Source of the DNA: Chloroflexota bacterium
GTDB lineage: Bacteria; Chloroflexota; Anaerolineae; UBA7937; B3-Chlor
Length of the DNA: 64,000 bases
Direction: 5' to 3'
NCBI GenBank assembly: GCA_030603665.1
Contig: JAUVXJ010000003.1
Location: 149,377-213,376 of the forward strand
Shown piece after piece: positions 51,369 through 59,122 of the stretch (the first letter of the stretch is position 1; every line of letters begins with the position of its first letter). The translations under genes were made by a program, and so were the position numbers. The notes below the pieces were generated by a model. The model was given only the letters and a program-made list of their open reading frames with translations. It ran no database searches and was not told the DNA's origin.

Positions 51369-51752
51369 ATGCTAAGCGTTGACGAGAAGCAGATCAGGGA
51401 GGTCATCGAGGAGGCCTACATAGCAGGGATCCACGGCAGCCAGGACGAGGTCACCGTCAGAAGTGGCTTCCACGAGGACTTCGCCATGCTGGTCCTCCAG
51501 GAAAATACGCTGGAGAAGGTGGACGTCGACGAATGGTTGCGCCGGCTCGAGCAGATGAAAGCCGACAACCCCGACCTGTGGAGCGCGGAGACCAGACATG
51601 AGTTCAGACTTGTGGACACCGCTGGCTACGCGGCTGTGGCCAAACTGGACGTTCACAAGGGAGATACACACTTCTCCACCGACTACATGCTGCTCTACAG
51701 GTTCGAAGACCGCTGGAGGATCGTTTCCAAGGTGTTCGCGGTCCCCAGTTGA
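51369..51752 (+). CDS. NTF2-like (putative lumazine-binding) protein
   Basis: A 127-residue cone-shaped NTF2/SnoaL-like fold protein. The N-terminal helix IREVIEEAYIAGIHGSQDE, the LEKVDVDEWLRRLEQMK helix and the final strands DYMLLYRFEDRWRIVSKVF are characteristic. Homologues are annotated as putative lumazine-binding or nuclear transport factor 2 family; their function is not known. GAGGAAG lies next to the ATG. Confidence 0.8.
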   Translation: MLSVDEKQIREVIEEAYIAGIHGSQDEVTVRSGFHEDFAMLVLQENTLEKVDVDEWLRRLEQMKADNPDLWSAETRHEFRLVDTAGYAAVAKLDVHKGDTHFSTDYMLLYRFEDRWRIVSKVFAVPS

Positions 51753-51794
51753 CACCGACCGGGGGACGCTAGTGACAGTGGTCCAGGTGCATCC

Positions 51795-52580
51795 ATGAGC
51801 TATGTCCGACTGATCCACTGGAACGAGACCGAAGCCGAGGAGCGAGCCCGTCAGCTCCGCGCTCTGGGCTATGAGGTGGCGTCTGCCTCCTTCGACCGCG
51901 ACGCCTTGCATGCTTTGAAAGAGGATCCTCCCCAGGCGGTGGTCATCGACCTCACGCGAGCACCGTCCCAGGGACGAGACGTCGCTGTTGGCGTCCGCAA
52001 GGGCAAGGCCACCAGGAACGTGCCTCTCATCTTCGTGGAGGGCGCCCCGGAAAAGGTAGATCGTTTCAGAACGCTATTGCCAGACGCAGTCTATACAACT
52101 TGGAGCAACATCGGTGACTCGCTGAAGGGGGCCATCGCCAATCCGCCCGCCAAGCCGGTGGTGCCAGGCTCGGTGATGGACGCGTATGCGGGCGCACCCT
52201 TGCCCAAGAAACTCGGTATCAAGAGCGGTTCCGTCGTCCTATTGGTCAACGCTCCGGAGGGTTTCGAAGCCACTCTGGGCGAACTCCCCAACGGTGCCGC
52301 TTTGCGCGAGGGTGGTGAGGCGCCCGCCGATGTAACCCTTTGGTTCACGACATCGAGGGCGCAGTTGGAGCATGGTATCACTGAGATGACCAAGCGAGCA
52401 CAACGGGGCAGTCTGTGGATCTTCTGGCCCAAGAAGTCCTCTGGAGTGCGGAGCGACATCTCGCAGACAGTGGTGCGCCAGGTCGCCATGGCCGCAGGTC
52501 TGGTGGACTTCAAAGTGTGCTCGGTGGACGAGATCTGGTCTGGCTTGCGGTTCACGCAGAAGCGTACTCGGTCCAAATAG
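51795..52580 (+). CDS. Receiver-like domain fused to DUF3052
   Basis: A 261-residue protein. The first ~115 residues look like a degenerate response-regulator receiver or divergent Rossmann fold (VRLIHWNETEAEERARQLRALG, AVVIDLTRAPSQGRDVA, with an Asp in the strand). The C-terminal ~130 residues match DUF3052: LPKKLGIKSGSVVLLVNAP, DVTLWFTTSRAQLE, GSLWIFWPKKSSG and SVDEIWSGLRF. DUF3052 proteins are typically stand-alone. The fusion suggests regulated use of the domain, but no function is known for it. Start ATG at 51795, 42 bp after the previous gene. Confidence 0.75.
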   Translation: MSYVRLIHWNETEAEERARQLRALGYEVASASFDRDALHALKEDPPQAVVIDLTRAPSQGRDVAVGVRKGKATRNVPLIFVEGAPEKVDRFRTLLPDAVYTTWSNIGDSLKGAIANPPAKPVVPGSVMDAYAGAPLPKKLGIKSGSVVLLVNAPEGFEATLGELPNGAALREGGEAPADVTLWFTTSRAQLEHGITEMTKRAQRGSLWIFWPKKSSGVRSDISQTVVRQVAMAAGLVDFKVCSVDEIWSGLRFTQKRTRSK

Positions 52581-52647
52581 CCACCATCAGGAGGCATGTC
52601 CCTCGATCCATCCAAGGTTCATCGCAATAGAGCGAAGGAGTCTGCAA

Positions 52648-53025
52648 GTGCCGTTTGTCTGCCCTGAGTGTTCGCGCCACGGATCATTGAACATCGTCCT
52701 CTCCATCGAACTTCCACCCGACAGCCGCTCCGATGAGATCACCCTGCAGACAGTGGAGTGCTCGGACTGTGGTTTCACGGGCATCGCCGTCTACGAAGAG
52801 TCAAGGAGAGGCGCTCTAGGGTCCGAGTCCTTCAGTCATACAGGCTACCGCCTGAGCAAGAGCGACTTCGGGGACCTCGGCGAAGCTATCAGAGGTTGCA
52901 CCGACAGAAGAAACCAGCGATGCCGTTGCCCGGCTCATCGTTTACTGAGCCGCACCGACGCTGCCGGTCGATGGGTCGCCCTGCGGGACCTGGAGGCCAC
53001 AGACGCCTTTCCCGTCAAGATCTAG
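52648..53025 (+). CDS. Zinc-ribbon hypothetical protein
   Basis: A 125-residue protein with two Cys pairs (CPEC and CSDCGF) ~40 residues apart, forming a plausible zinc ribbon. A Cys-rich short segment (RCRCPAH) follows. It starts with GTG, supported by GGAG 8-9 nt upstream. I do not recognise a family; the preceding DUF3052 fusion is on the same strand. The 138-bp gap after it shows nothing notable. Confidence 0.6.
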   Translation: MPFVCPECSRHGSLNIVLSIELPPDSRSDEITLQTVECSDCGFTGIAVYEESRRGALGSESFSHTGYRLSKSDFGDLGEAIRGCTDRRNQRCRCPAHRLLSRTDAAGRWVALRDLEATDAFPVKI

Positions 53026-53163
53026 GTTCCGAAGTGGGTAGAGATGACTGCAGACCCCAGATGTTGTACACTCCCGTAGAGACACAACGAGACCACTGGA
53101 CCGAATGTTGACCTGCCGTCAATTCCTTCTCCATGATCAACTGTCCCCGGTGGTGATAGGGCA

Positions 53164-54189
53164 ATGACACAAGCTAGGGGAAAGCGGACACTGGGAAAGC
53201 GCAGAGCGACAGGGCTGGCCCTCCTCCTTTTTGCCCTCCTAGTGCTGGCGGCTGTTCTATCTTGCCCTCTGATGACGCTCGCGTCGCTCAGGCAGCTGGA
53301 TGATCACCCACTGTACGTGATGCGCTACTACGGCCCCTACACATCTGAAGTTCTCTTGAGGTCCGGCGCTGAGGAGGCCGTCTACGAGAGGATCAGACAG
53401 ATGGCCATGCCGGAGGCATGCACCTGCTTTGCTGGCTTGAGCGCCGAAGGCGACCGGGTATTCGGGCGGAACTTCGATTGGGATGACCATCCGGCCCTCC
53501 TGCTCTTCACCGATCCCCCTAACGGCTTTGCGTCGGTCTCCGTGGTGGACATCTACTACCTGGGGTACGATGCCGAAGGACAATCGGAGATTGGTCGTGC
53601 CGCACTCCTGCTGGCGCCACTTCTGCCCTTCGATGGTATGAACGAGGCCGGCCTGGCCGTGGGCATGATGGCGGTACCCCATGCGTGGGATAGGGACGAT
53701 CCTCAGAGGCCCACCGTAGAGTCTCTGCGGGCCATCCGGATGCTACTCGACCGGGCCAGCAATACTGAGCAAGCCATCGCTCTGCTGCAAGAATGCGACA
53801 TCGTCTTCGCGGGTCCACCGCTCCACTACCTGATCTCCGATGCGTCTGGCGATTCCGCAGTGGTGGAGTTTCTAGATGGTCAGATGAAGGTGATCACCAA
53901 TGATGAGCCGTGGCAGGTGGCCACCAACTTCCTTCTGACGGAGATCGAGCCCGACGGCGCCAACGCTCCATGTAGGAGATACAACGCGGCCTACGACGCC
54001 CTTGCCGCCGCAGACGGCAGTGTGTCCCCCAGCGAGGCCATGGACATCCTCCAGCGTGTGTCCCTTCCCAGCACGCTCTGGTCGGCGGTGTACGACATGA
54101 CCACGGGGGACGTTGCCCTTGTGATGGACAGAGACTATGACCGAGTGCTCACTTTCCATCTGGGCATGATTGGAGCGAACGTCGATTGA
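53164..54189 (+). CDS. Membrane-anchored Ntn-type linear amide C-N hydrolase
   Basis: A 341-residue protein with an N-terminal hydrophobic segment (residues ~17-33; a Cys at 34 could be lipidated) and then a choloylglycine/acid-ceramidase-like Ntn hydrolase. Cys86 in EACTCF is the likely nucleophile exposed by autoproteolysis; VFGRNFDWDD carries the conserved Arg, Asn and Asp; and the oxyanion/substrate residues appear in GMNEAGLAVG and VATNFLL. Such enzymes cut linear amide bonds in bile salts, acyl-homoserine lactones or N-acyl lipids. The substrate is open and the enzyme probably works outside the membrane. Confidence 0.82.
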   Translation: MTQARGKRTLGKRRATGLALLLFALLVLAAVLSCPLMTLASLRQLDDHPLYVMRYYGPYTSEVLLRSGAEEAVYERIRQMAMPEACTCFAGLSAEGDRVFGRNFDWDDHPALLLFTDPPNGFASVSVVDIYYLGYDAEGQSEIGRAALLLAPLLPFDGMNEAGLAVGMMAVPHAWDRDDPQRPTVESLRAIRMLLDRASNTEQAIALLQECDIVFAGPPLHYLISDASGDSAVVEFLDGQMKVITNDEPWQVATNFLLTEIEPDGANAPCRRYNAAYDALAAADGSVSPSEAMDILQRVSLPSTLWSAVYDMTTGDVALVMDRDYDRVLTFHLGMIGANVD

Positions 54190-54432
54190 CCACCAAGAGT
54201 TGGCCATAGAGGCGGCTGATCCGCGTATGCTCCGCGCTCAGAAGCCCCACGCGACGGCAGGGGAGGCTCTGTCGTGGTGGCATTCAGATAGAAGATCGTC
54301 ACCTTCCTCTCACCGACCTTCGCCATCAGCTCCCTCTGGCACCACATCGTATCTCGACATCCACGGCCGAGCCGCTCAAGCACAGTGCGTATGGAGGGAC
54401 TCTAGCCACCAAAGGTATCAGGAGAAACGAAG

Positions 54433-54891
54433 ATGAACCACATTGCACTACAAGCGATTGGATTTGTGTCCTCCCCCATTACGGAACGTATGGACGCAAA
54501 CTGGGGCGCAACTACATCGAGAATCGTGCTCAATCCAGAGTTTGAAGGGGCGTTGCTGGGCCTGGAAGACTTTTCCCATGCCATAATCGTCACCTATCTA
54601 CATCAGGCAACCTATGACAGAGACAAACACCTTCAGCGTAGACCGAGGAACTTGGAGACGATGCCCAAGATCGGCATTTTGTCCCAGAGGGCCAAGAATA
54701 GACCAAACCCCATAGGGGTGACAGCTGTGGCGATTGTCAATACGGGCCTTGACTTTCTCGAGGTGAGAGGGCTGGATGCCATACACAAGACGCCCGTGCT
54801 CGACATCAAACCCTATTATCCACACTTTGACAGAGTAGATAATCCCAAGGTTCCTGAATGGGTAGACAGATTAATGAAAGGCTATTTCTGA
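54433..54891 (+). CDS. trmO: TrmO/TsaA-like SAM-dependent tRNA methyltransferase
   Basis: A 152-residue TsaA/TrmO beta-barrel protein: QAIGFVSSPITERMD at the N-terminus, LEDFSHAIIVTYLH, the signature SQRAKNRPNPIGVTAV, and LDIKPYYPHFD at the end. TrmO adds a methyl group to the t6A modification at tRNA position 37. Base composition and codon use are noticeably more A/T-rich than in neighbours. It is followed by a patch of repeats and an otherwise gene-free 730 bp, which suggests recent acquisition. The 243-bp gap before it shows no feature. Confidence 0.88.
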   Translation: MNHIALQAIGFVSSPITERMDANWGATTSRIVLNPEFEGALLGLEDFSHAIIVTYLHQATYDRDKHLQRRPRNLETMPKIGILSQRAKNRPNPIGVTAVAIVNTGLDFLEVRGLDAIHKTPVLDIKPYYPHFDRVDNPKVPEWVDRLMKGYF

Positions 54892-54923
54892 TTGAGATCG
54901 GAATGAGGTCGAAAAGAGAGCAG

Positions 54924-54958
54924 CCTGAGTGTCGCAAGGCGACGTATCGAAGGATGCG
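54924..54958 (+). repeat. Structured dispersed repeat, copy 1
   Basis: This 35-nt element begins CCTGAGT, contains the hairpin GTCGC-AAG-GCGAC, then GTATCGAAGG. It differs from the copy at 55260-55294 at only three positions, two of them in the hairpin loop or closing pair region. Confidence 0.75.
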
Positions 54959-55010
54959 GAGTCAAACCCCTGGCGCACGGGCCGAACACGCCAGGCTTGA
55001 TGGGGAGACT

Positions 55011-55047
55011 CGCGCGCTTCGATACGGCCTGCGGCCTACTCAGCATG
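55011..55047 (-). repeat. Structured dispersed repeat, inverted copy with a different stem
   Basis: Read on the minus strand it has CTGAGTA, then the stem GGCC-GCA-GGCC, then GTATCGAAG. The flanks match copies 1 and 2 while the stem is replaced by another self-complementary sequence, which argues for a selected RNA or DNA hairpin. Confidence 0.6.
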
Positions 55048-55075
55048 CTCGTCGTGGCTGCTCAAGTCTGACTCT

Positions 55076-55162
55076 CCCCTCCCTCGATGGGAGGGGATGA
55101 AGGGGAGGGTGAAGACAACCTCAGTCACCCCCACCTCTTGTCCTCCCCCATCAAGGGGGAGG
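55076..55162. repeat. Pair of C-rich/G-rich palindromes
   Basis: Two perfect 8-bp hairpins, 55076-55096 (CCCCTCCC/GGGAGGGG) and 55142-55162 (CCTCCCCC/GGGGGAGG), lie 45 bp apart within the gene-free 54.9-55.6 kb stretch. They look like REP-type intergenic palindromes. Confidence 0.6.
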
Positions 55163-55259
55163 AGGGTTCCTGTCGCTTGAGGTGGGCTCTTCAGCGCGTG
55201 GGAAGGACTCAAGCCCTCTCACCATGAACCCTTTCGTCGCCACAAGCCCTAGATAGCAT

Positions 55260-55294
55260 CCTGAGTGTCGCGAAGCGACGTATCGAAGGGTGCG
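55260..55294 (+). repeat. Structured dispersed repeat, copy 2
   Basis: Same orientation as copy 1; hairpin GTCGC-GAA-GCGAC followed by GTATCGAAGG. It is followed immediately by another hairpin (55300-55328). Confidence 0.75.
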
Positions 55295-55299
55295 CAAAT

Positions 55300-55328
55300 C
55301 CTTGCGAAGGTTACAAACCGTCGCAAGG
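55300..55328. repeat. Hairpin, CCTTGCGA/TCGCAAGG stem
   Basis: An 8-bp perfect outer stem with a second inner GGTT/AACC stem. It is similar in design to the hairpins at 3165 and 55560. No T-tract follows. Confidence 0.55.
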
Positions 55329-55559
55329 GTCAGGGGTAGAGCAAGATAGAACCCTGCCCTCCTCCTCGCTCCTCCGACAACAGCTTGACACACGGTGGGT
55401 AGTCGGCTACAATCGCCCCGCATGCAGGAACGCTACGGTGCGCTTGTTGCACAGGTCGCAGAGCGGCAACAGGCAACCCACAGAGCCCTTCGACACCCCA
55501 CTCTGCACCCCCAGGCTCCTCGGGTGGCCCCATGATGGACTCCTATGTGTGACGAACCT

Positions 55560-55582
55560 CCCGAAGGTTTCAAGCCTTCGGG
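55560..55582. repeat. Hairpin, CCCGAAGG/CCTTCGGG stem
   Basis: A perfect 8-bp stem with a TTTCAAG loop, just upstream of the first lipoprotein gene. Apart from these repeats and the possible leader of the lipoprotein gene I see nothing in 54892-55620. Confidence 0.55.
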
Positions 55583-55620
55583 TGGGTGCTAGCGGCTGTG
55601 AGGCGACCACGAGAGGCGGC

Positions 55621-55995
55621 ATGGGAGGTGAGGAATCGGTGGGAGCAACTCGAACAGGGCCAACAGCGCTTCTTCTTCTGGGGCTATGGATGATAACCCT
55701 ATGTGCCGGCTGTGGCGAACCGCCGCCGCTGGACACGAGCTTGCTCACCGGCGACCCATGCGAGCCTCCGTGCTGGCAGGGCCTCACGCCGGGCGTGCCG
55801 TCCTACGAGGACCAGCGCTGGACCTTCAATCCCAAGGCGGCAAACGTGGGTTCGGCGCTCCGCGGAATCCAGAAGGGTATTGACGGCCTCGACCGATCCG
55901 AGCTGCGAGACTTCGGCGTTGCCATATACGCCGAGTGGACTACCGATGACGAAGAATGGGAGATGTATAGGCGAGAATGGCTCGGAGCGAACTGA
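55621..55995 (+). CDS. Short lipoprotein with PPCWQG motif, probably shortened paralogue
   Basis: A 124-residue predicted lipoprotein: hydrophobic signal ending LCAGC, then LDTSLLTGDPCEPPCWQGL, almost identical to a segment in the next gene. After that motif the sequence diverges at once (PSYEDQRWTFNPKAA) and the rest is short, so part of the original domain seems to be missing. A further 29-codon frame (55977-56066) overlaps its end. Function unknown; it would sit on the outer face of the membrane. The start is uncertain because the frame is open upstream to 55438; I use the ATG closest to the signal peptide. Confidence 0.55.
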   Translation: MGGEESVGATRTGPTALLLLGLWMITLCAGCGEPPPLDTSLLTGDPCEPPCWQGLTPGVPSYEDQRWTFNPKAANVGSALRGIQKGIDGLDRSELRDFGVAIYAEWTTDDEEWEMYRREWLGAN

Positions 55996-56195
55996 TGAGC
56001 GGGGCCGGATTGGAGCAGATCGGCTCCGACATAGCCTATTGCATTGAGGACATCTGGGAGGGCTAGCCGTGCGGGTTGCCCCATCCCAAGTGTGGCTGGT
56101 CCAATGCACTCGACTATCGAGAGGGGCAAGCAGAAGTGCGTTCCGCCAAGCACGGTGGGTCGGCTAGACAATCCGCTACGCTTGATGGCCAAGAA

Positions 56196-56897
56196 ATGAG
56201 GAGCATATTGAGGAGAATCACTGGACTCTCTTATGCGGTGTCGGTGGTGTCCTCGTTGGTGCTGGCTGCATGGCTTACTTCGTGCGGTCTCACCGGGCCC
56301 GTCGACAGGAGCCTATTGACCGGCGAACCCTGTGAGCCACCATGCTGGCAAGGTCTTGTGCCAGGAGTATCCACAGAGCAGGAAGTGGAGAGTGCTCTGA
56401 GAGCCAGTGAGTATGTGGACCCGGATAGCGTGTATCCGGAGAGATCGGGTGGCGCCAGGATCATATCGTGGGAGAGTACAGCATGGTGGACCGCCAGCGC
56501 GGAGCCCAACGCGTTCATATTGGATGGCGACACGTTGATGGTCATCAGCATGCAACTCGACTATGAGCTTACCTTGGAGGACTTGCTGGACAGATATGGT
56601 CCCCCGCACAAAGTCTGGACTCAGTGGAGGGACTGGGGAAGCGTCGACGCACTGGTCAACCTATACTACCCCTCCATAGGACTCATACCACAGTTGGTGC
56701 TGGAGCCGTCCGCCGGCCAGCACGAGCTTGAGCCACATAGTCAGGTGATACGGGTGTGGTACTGCCCCGGCAGCTCACTAGAGGGGCTTGCCGATCTCGG
56801 CAGCTCTATCCCTTTCCCTCCCAGAGAATACATGGAGTCTGCCCTTCACGATTGGGCTGGCTACGGAACGCTGAAGGAGGACTGGTTGCGCCGGTAA
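56196..56897 (+). CDS. Lipoprotein with PPCWQG motif
   Basis: A 233-residue predicted lipoprotein: basic N-terminus, hydrophobic stretch, lipobox LTSC, then VDRSLLTGEPCEPPCWQGL. The remaining ~190 residues alternate short beta strands with the pattern TLEDLLDRYGPPHKVW, which suggests a small extracytoplasmic domain. I know similar PPCWQG lipoproteins only as uncharacterised Chloroflexota proteins. It is the full-length member of a tandem pair with the gene before it. The ribosome-binding site is weak, so the start is approximate. Confidence 0.65.
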   Translation: MRSILRRITGLSYAVSVVSSLVLAAWLTSCGLTGPVDRSLLTGEPCEPPCWQGLVPGVSTEQEVESALRASEYVDPDSVYPERSGGARIISWESTAWWTASAEPNAFILDGDTLMVISMQLDYELTLEDLLDRYGPPHKVWTQWRDWGSVDALVNLYYPSIGLIPQLVLEPSAGQHELEPHSQVIRVWYCPGSSLEGLADLGSSIPFPPREYMESALHDWAGYGTLKEDWLRR

Positions 56898-56941
56898 GGG
56901 TCAGCGCACTGTGGTCGGGACCACAGACGTACTTGGGGCGG

Positions 56942-57385
56942 CTACTTCACGACCAGGACGGGACAGGGAGCATGGCGCACCACGTGCTGCGAGATGCTGC
57001 CTACCAGGGCTTCCTCGACCATGCTACGACCCAGGGCGCCGACCACGATAAGATCCGCTCCCTCGCTCTCGGCGATACGGACGATGGCCGTTCCCGAATG
57101 ACCATCCACGCTCATGGAGCGGGCGGTGACCCCGTGCTCCGCAGCCATCGCCATCGCCCGACGGAGAGCCTGGGCTCCGAACTCTCGCAGCTCGGCGACA
57201 ACTTGCTGATACAGCTCAGCCGTGTACCATACGAAGCTGGTCTCCACCACATGGAGGATCACGAGTTCCGCCCCCGTGGCCCTAGCCAGATAGATGGCGT
57301 GGCGGGTGGCGTTCTCTGAGAGCTGCGACCCGTCTGTAGGGTTGAGTACCAAGCCGTACTCATCCAGTTGGTTCTCGTCGCTCAT
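56942..57385 (-). CDS. Universal stress protein (UspA family)
   Basis: A 147-residue USP domain. LVLNPTDGSQLSENATRHAI opens the fold, and the ATP-binding loop G-x2-G-x9-G-S is seen in VGALGRSMVEEALVGSIS, followed by HAPCPVLVV. It is therefore the ATP-binding type. It lies 108 bp downstream of the FrhB/FdhB-like gene on the same strand and may be the last gene of the Hdr unit. USPs often accompany redox operons in anaerobes. Confidence 0.92.
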   Translation of the reverse strand: MSDENQLDEYGLVLNPTDGSQLSENATRHAIYLARATGAELVILHVVETSFVWYTAELYQQVVAELREFGAQALRRAMAMAAEHGVTARSMSVDGHSGTAIVRIAESEGADLIVVGALGRSMVEEALVGSISQHVVRHAPCPVLVVK

Positions 57386-57493
57386 CTCACAACCCCTTCA
57401 TGTCCCGCGTGGATCGAAGCCGACAGGGCCGGGCTACGCACTTCAGCGTCGGCAGGCGCAAGAGACCCCGCTCACCGGCACACAGAGTGAGGT

Positions 57494-58630
57494 CTACTTA
57501 TACTCGGGGAACTCATCCTCCTTGAAGGTAGCCACGGGGAGTTCTTCTTCCAGGCTTGCACCAGGCAGGTAGTCGAACAACTCCTGAACCTTGTCGCCCA
57601 CTGCGCGGAACATCAAGGTCAGGGGAAGGTCGCTGGGGCAGGCGCTCTCACACATGCCGCACCCCACGCACGAAGTAACCATGTGGTTCATCCTGGTCAG
57701 CTGGAAGAGCAGTGTATCGCTGGGCATTCTGGCGGCGCCCTTCCTATCGGCCCACAAGAGATACCGGTCCGAAGGATGTCGGAAGGTGTCCGTCTCGAAG
57801 ATGCATTCCTTGCAGTAGCAGATGGGACAGGCCTGGGCGCAGTTGTGACAGGCGATGCAGGTAGAGAACTGAGCCAGGAGGCTGGATGTGTCCTTCACCG
57901 TCTCGTGGAAGCGGGCGAAGGCCTCATCTCTGGCTCTCTCCCTACCCGAGACCAGTTTGGCCACAGCCTCCTCGCGACCGGGAGCGTCCCCTTCCTGAAG
58001 GCCCAGCTTTTCCACAATCTCCTGCCCTATCTCCCCCTCCATCTCCAAGAGGATCGCGGTCTCGGTGTCCACGCCGAAAAGACCGATGTTGACATCCACA
58101 TTACTGGCTATGGGGTGTTCGCATATCTGGCAGGCCACCCGAAACTCGTAGCCATCCATTGGCACGACCTGGCCCTCCCTCGCCCCCCGCAACTGGTCAG
58201 CTGAGGAGCCAGCTCCATCATCCAGCTCACCGGCCAGCTCCGCGTACTGCGTCGCCTCGTAAGACCCGAGACAGTCTATGCCCAGGGTGACCAGGTTGTC
58301 GAGGGTGGCTTGCTGAAGTTTGACCAGTTCAAAAAGCGCCCTCATCTCGCAGGACTTCAACACCACTCCCACTCTTTCCCTGTTGCCTCGGCGGGTCAGG
58401 TTCGACACCAGCTTCGCGGAGTTGACCATCATCACCGGTGCCAGGGGGTTGGCGTTGGCCAGCTTGTCCGGATCCTTGATCAACGTTTGTACAACGGCAT
58501 CCCCGGAGGGTAGCTCCACGGGAACGAGCAACGCATCCACGACCTTAGCCTCCAGGAGTCGCCGCAAGAACTCCCGCAAGGCCGCGACAACGTCACCCTC
58601 TTTGACCTCCAGCACCGCCTTCACGCTCAT
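57494..58630 (-). CDS. FrhB/FdhB-like flavin and 4Fe-4S electron-input subunit
   Basis: A 378-residue iron-sulfur flavoprotein of the coenzyme F420 hydrogenase/dehydrogenase beta-subunit family. The N-terminal half has the FrhB-type core (SNLTRRGNRERVGVVLKSCEMRAL split by the basic motif). Two ferredoxin motifs follow: CIACHNCAQACPICYC near residue 260 and CVGCGMCESACPSDLP near 322. Such subunits pass electrons from F420H2, formate or NAD(P)H to Hdr complexes; which donor is used here cannot be read. The ATG at 58630 follows GGAGG. It is 24 bp downstream of the mvhD-like gene. Confidence 0.85.
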   Translation of the reverse strand: MSVKAVLEVKEGDVVAALREFLRRLLEAKVVDALLVPVELPSGDAVVQTLIKDPDKLANANPLAPVMMVNSAKLVSNLTRRGNRERVGVVLKSCEMRALFELVKLQQATLDNLVTLGIDCLGSYEATQYAELAGELDDGAGSSADQLRGAREGQVVPMDGYEFRVACQICEHPIASNVDVNIGLFGVDTETAILLEMEGEIGQEIVEKLGLQEGDAPGREEAVAKLVSGRERARDEAFARFHETVKDTSSLLAQFSTCIACHNCAQACPICYCKECIFETDTFRHPSDRYLLWADRKGAARMPSDTLLFQLTRMNHMVTSCVGCGMCESACPSDLPLTLMFRAVGDKVQELFDYLPGASLEEELPVATFKEDEFPEYK

Positions 58631-58654
58631 CAGTCGCGCCTCCACACCAACCCG

Positions 58655-59077
58655 CTAGATCGCCCAAGCCTCGCCCATGGGATTGGGACCTTTCTCCTTG
58701 AGGGTCTGCACCATCTCCGTGATTGTGTCCGCAAAGAGCTTGCCTTCGCTGGCGCTTATCCAGCGCAACCACACGCGGTCGGGATCGAGCCCCAGTTGTT
58801 CCAGGATGCTCCTCAGAATGGCCATTCGACGACGCGCTTTGAGGTTCCCGCTCTGGTAGTGGCAGTCTCCGGGATGGCAGCCCCCGATGAGCACACCGTC
58901 TGCGCCCTCCAAGAGAGCCTTGATGACGTAGATCGGATCCACTCCCCCGGTGCACATCACGCGAATCGATCGGACATTGGGCGGGTACTGAATCCTAGAC
59001 GTGCCGGCCAGGTCCGCACCCGTGTACGCACACCAGTTGCAGAGGAACGCCACTATTCTGGGCTCGAATTCGTCCAT
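58655..59077 (-). CDS. mvhD: MvhD-type 2Fe-2S electron-transfer subunit
   Basis: A 140-residue MvhD/FlpD protein. Conserved cysteines occur in FLCNWCAYTGAD, MCTGGVDP and GGCHPGDCHY, which bind a [2Fe-2S] cluster. In methanogens it links hydrogenase or formate dehydrogenase to HdrA. Here it sits between HdrA (45 bp upstream) and the FrhB/FdhB-like subunit, so it likely relays electrons between them. A GGAG site precedes the ATG. Confidence 0.92.
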   Translation of the reverse strand: MDEFEPRIVAFLCNWCAYTGADLAGTSRIQYPPNVRSIRVMCTGGVDPIYVIKALLEGADGVLIGGCHPGDCHYQSGNLKARRRMAILRSILEQLGLDPDRVWLRWISASEGKLFADTITEMVQTLKEKGPNPMGEAWAI

Positions 59078-59122
59078 TACCCTAGCTCCATATGGTACGC
59101 AGTAACGTCCGCACCACCCCGG

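Noticed and set aside
55977-56066. 29-codon frame as a frameshifted continuation of the first lipoprotein
   Set aside because: A stop codon lies just upstream in that frame and no similarity to the paralogue's C-terminus is evident; it may be a relic but cannot be supported as a gene.
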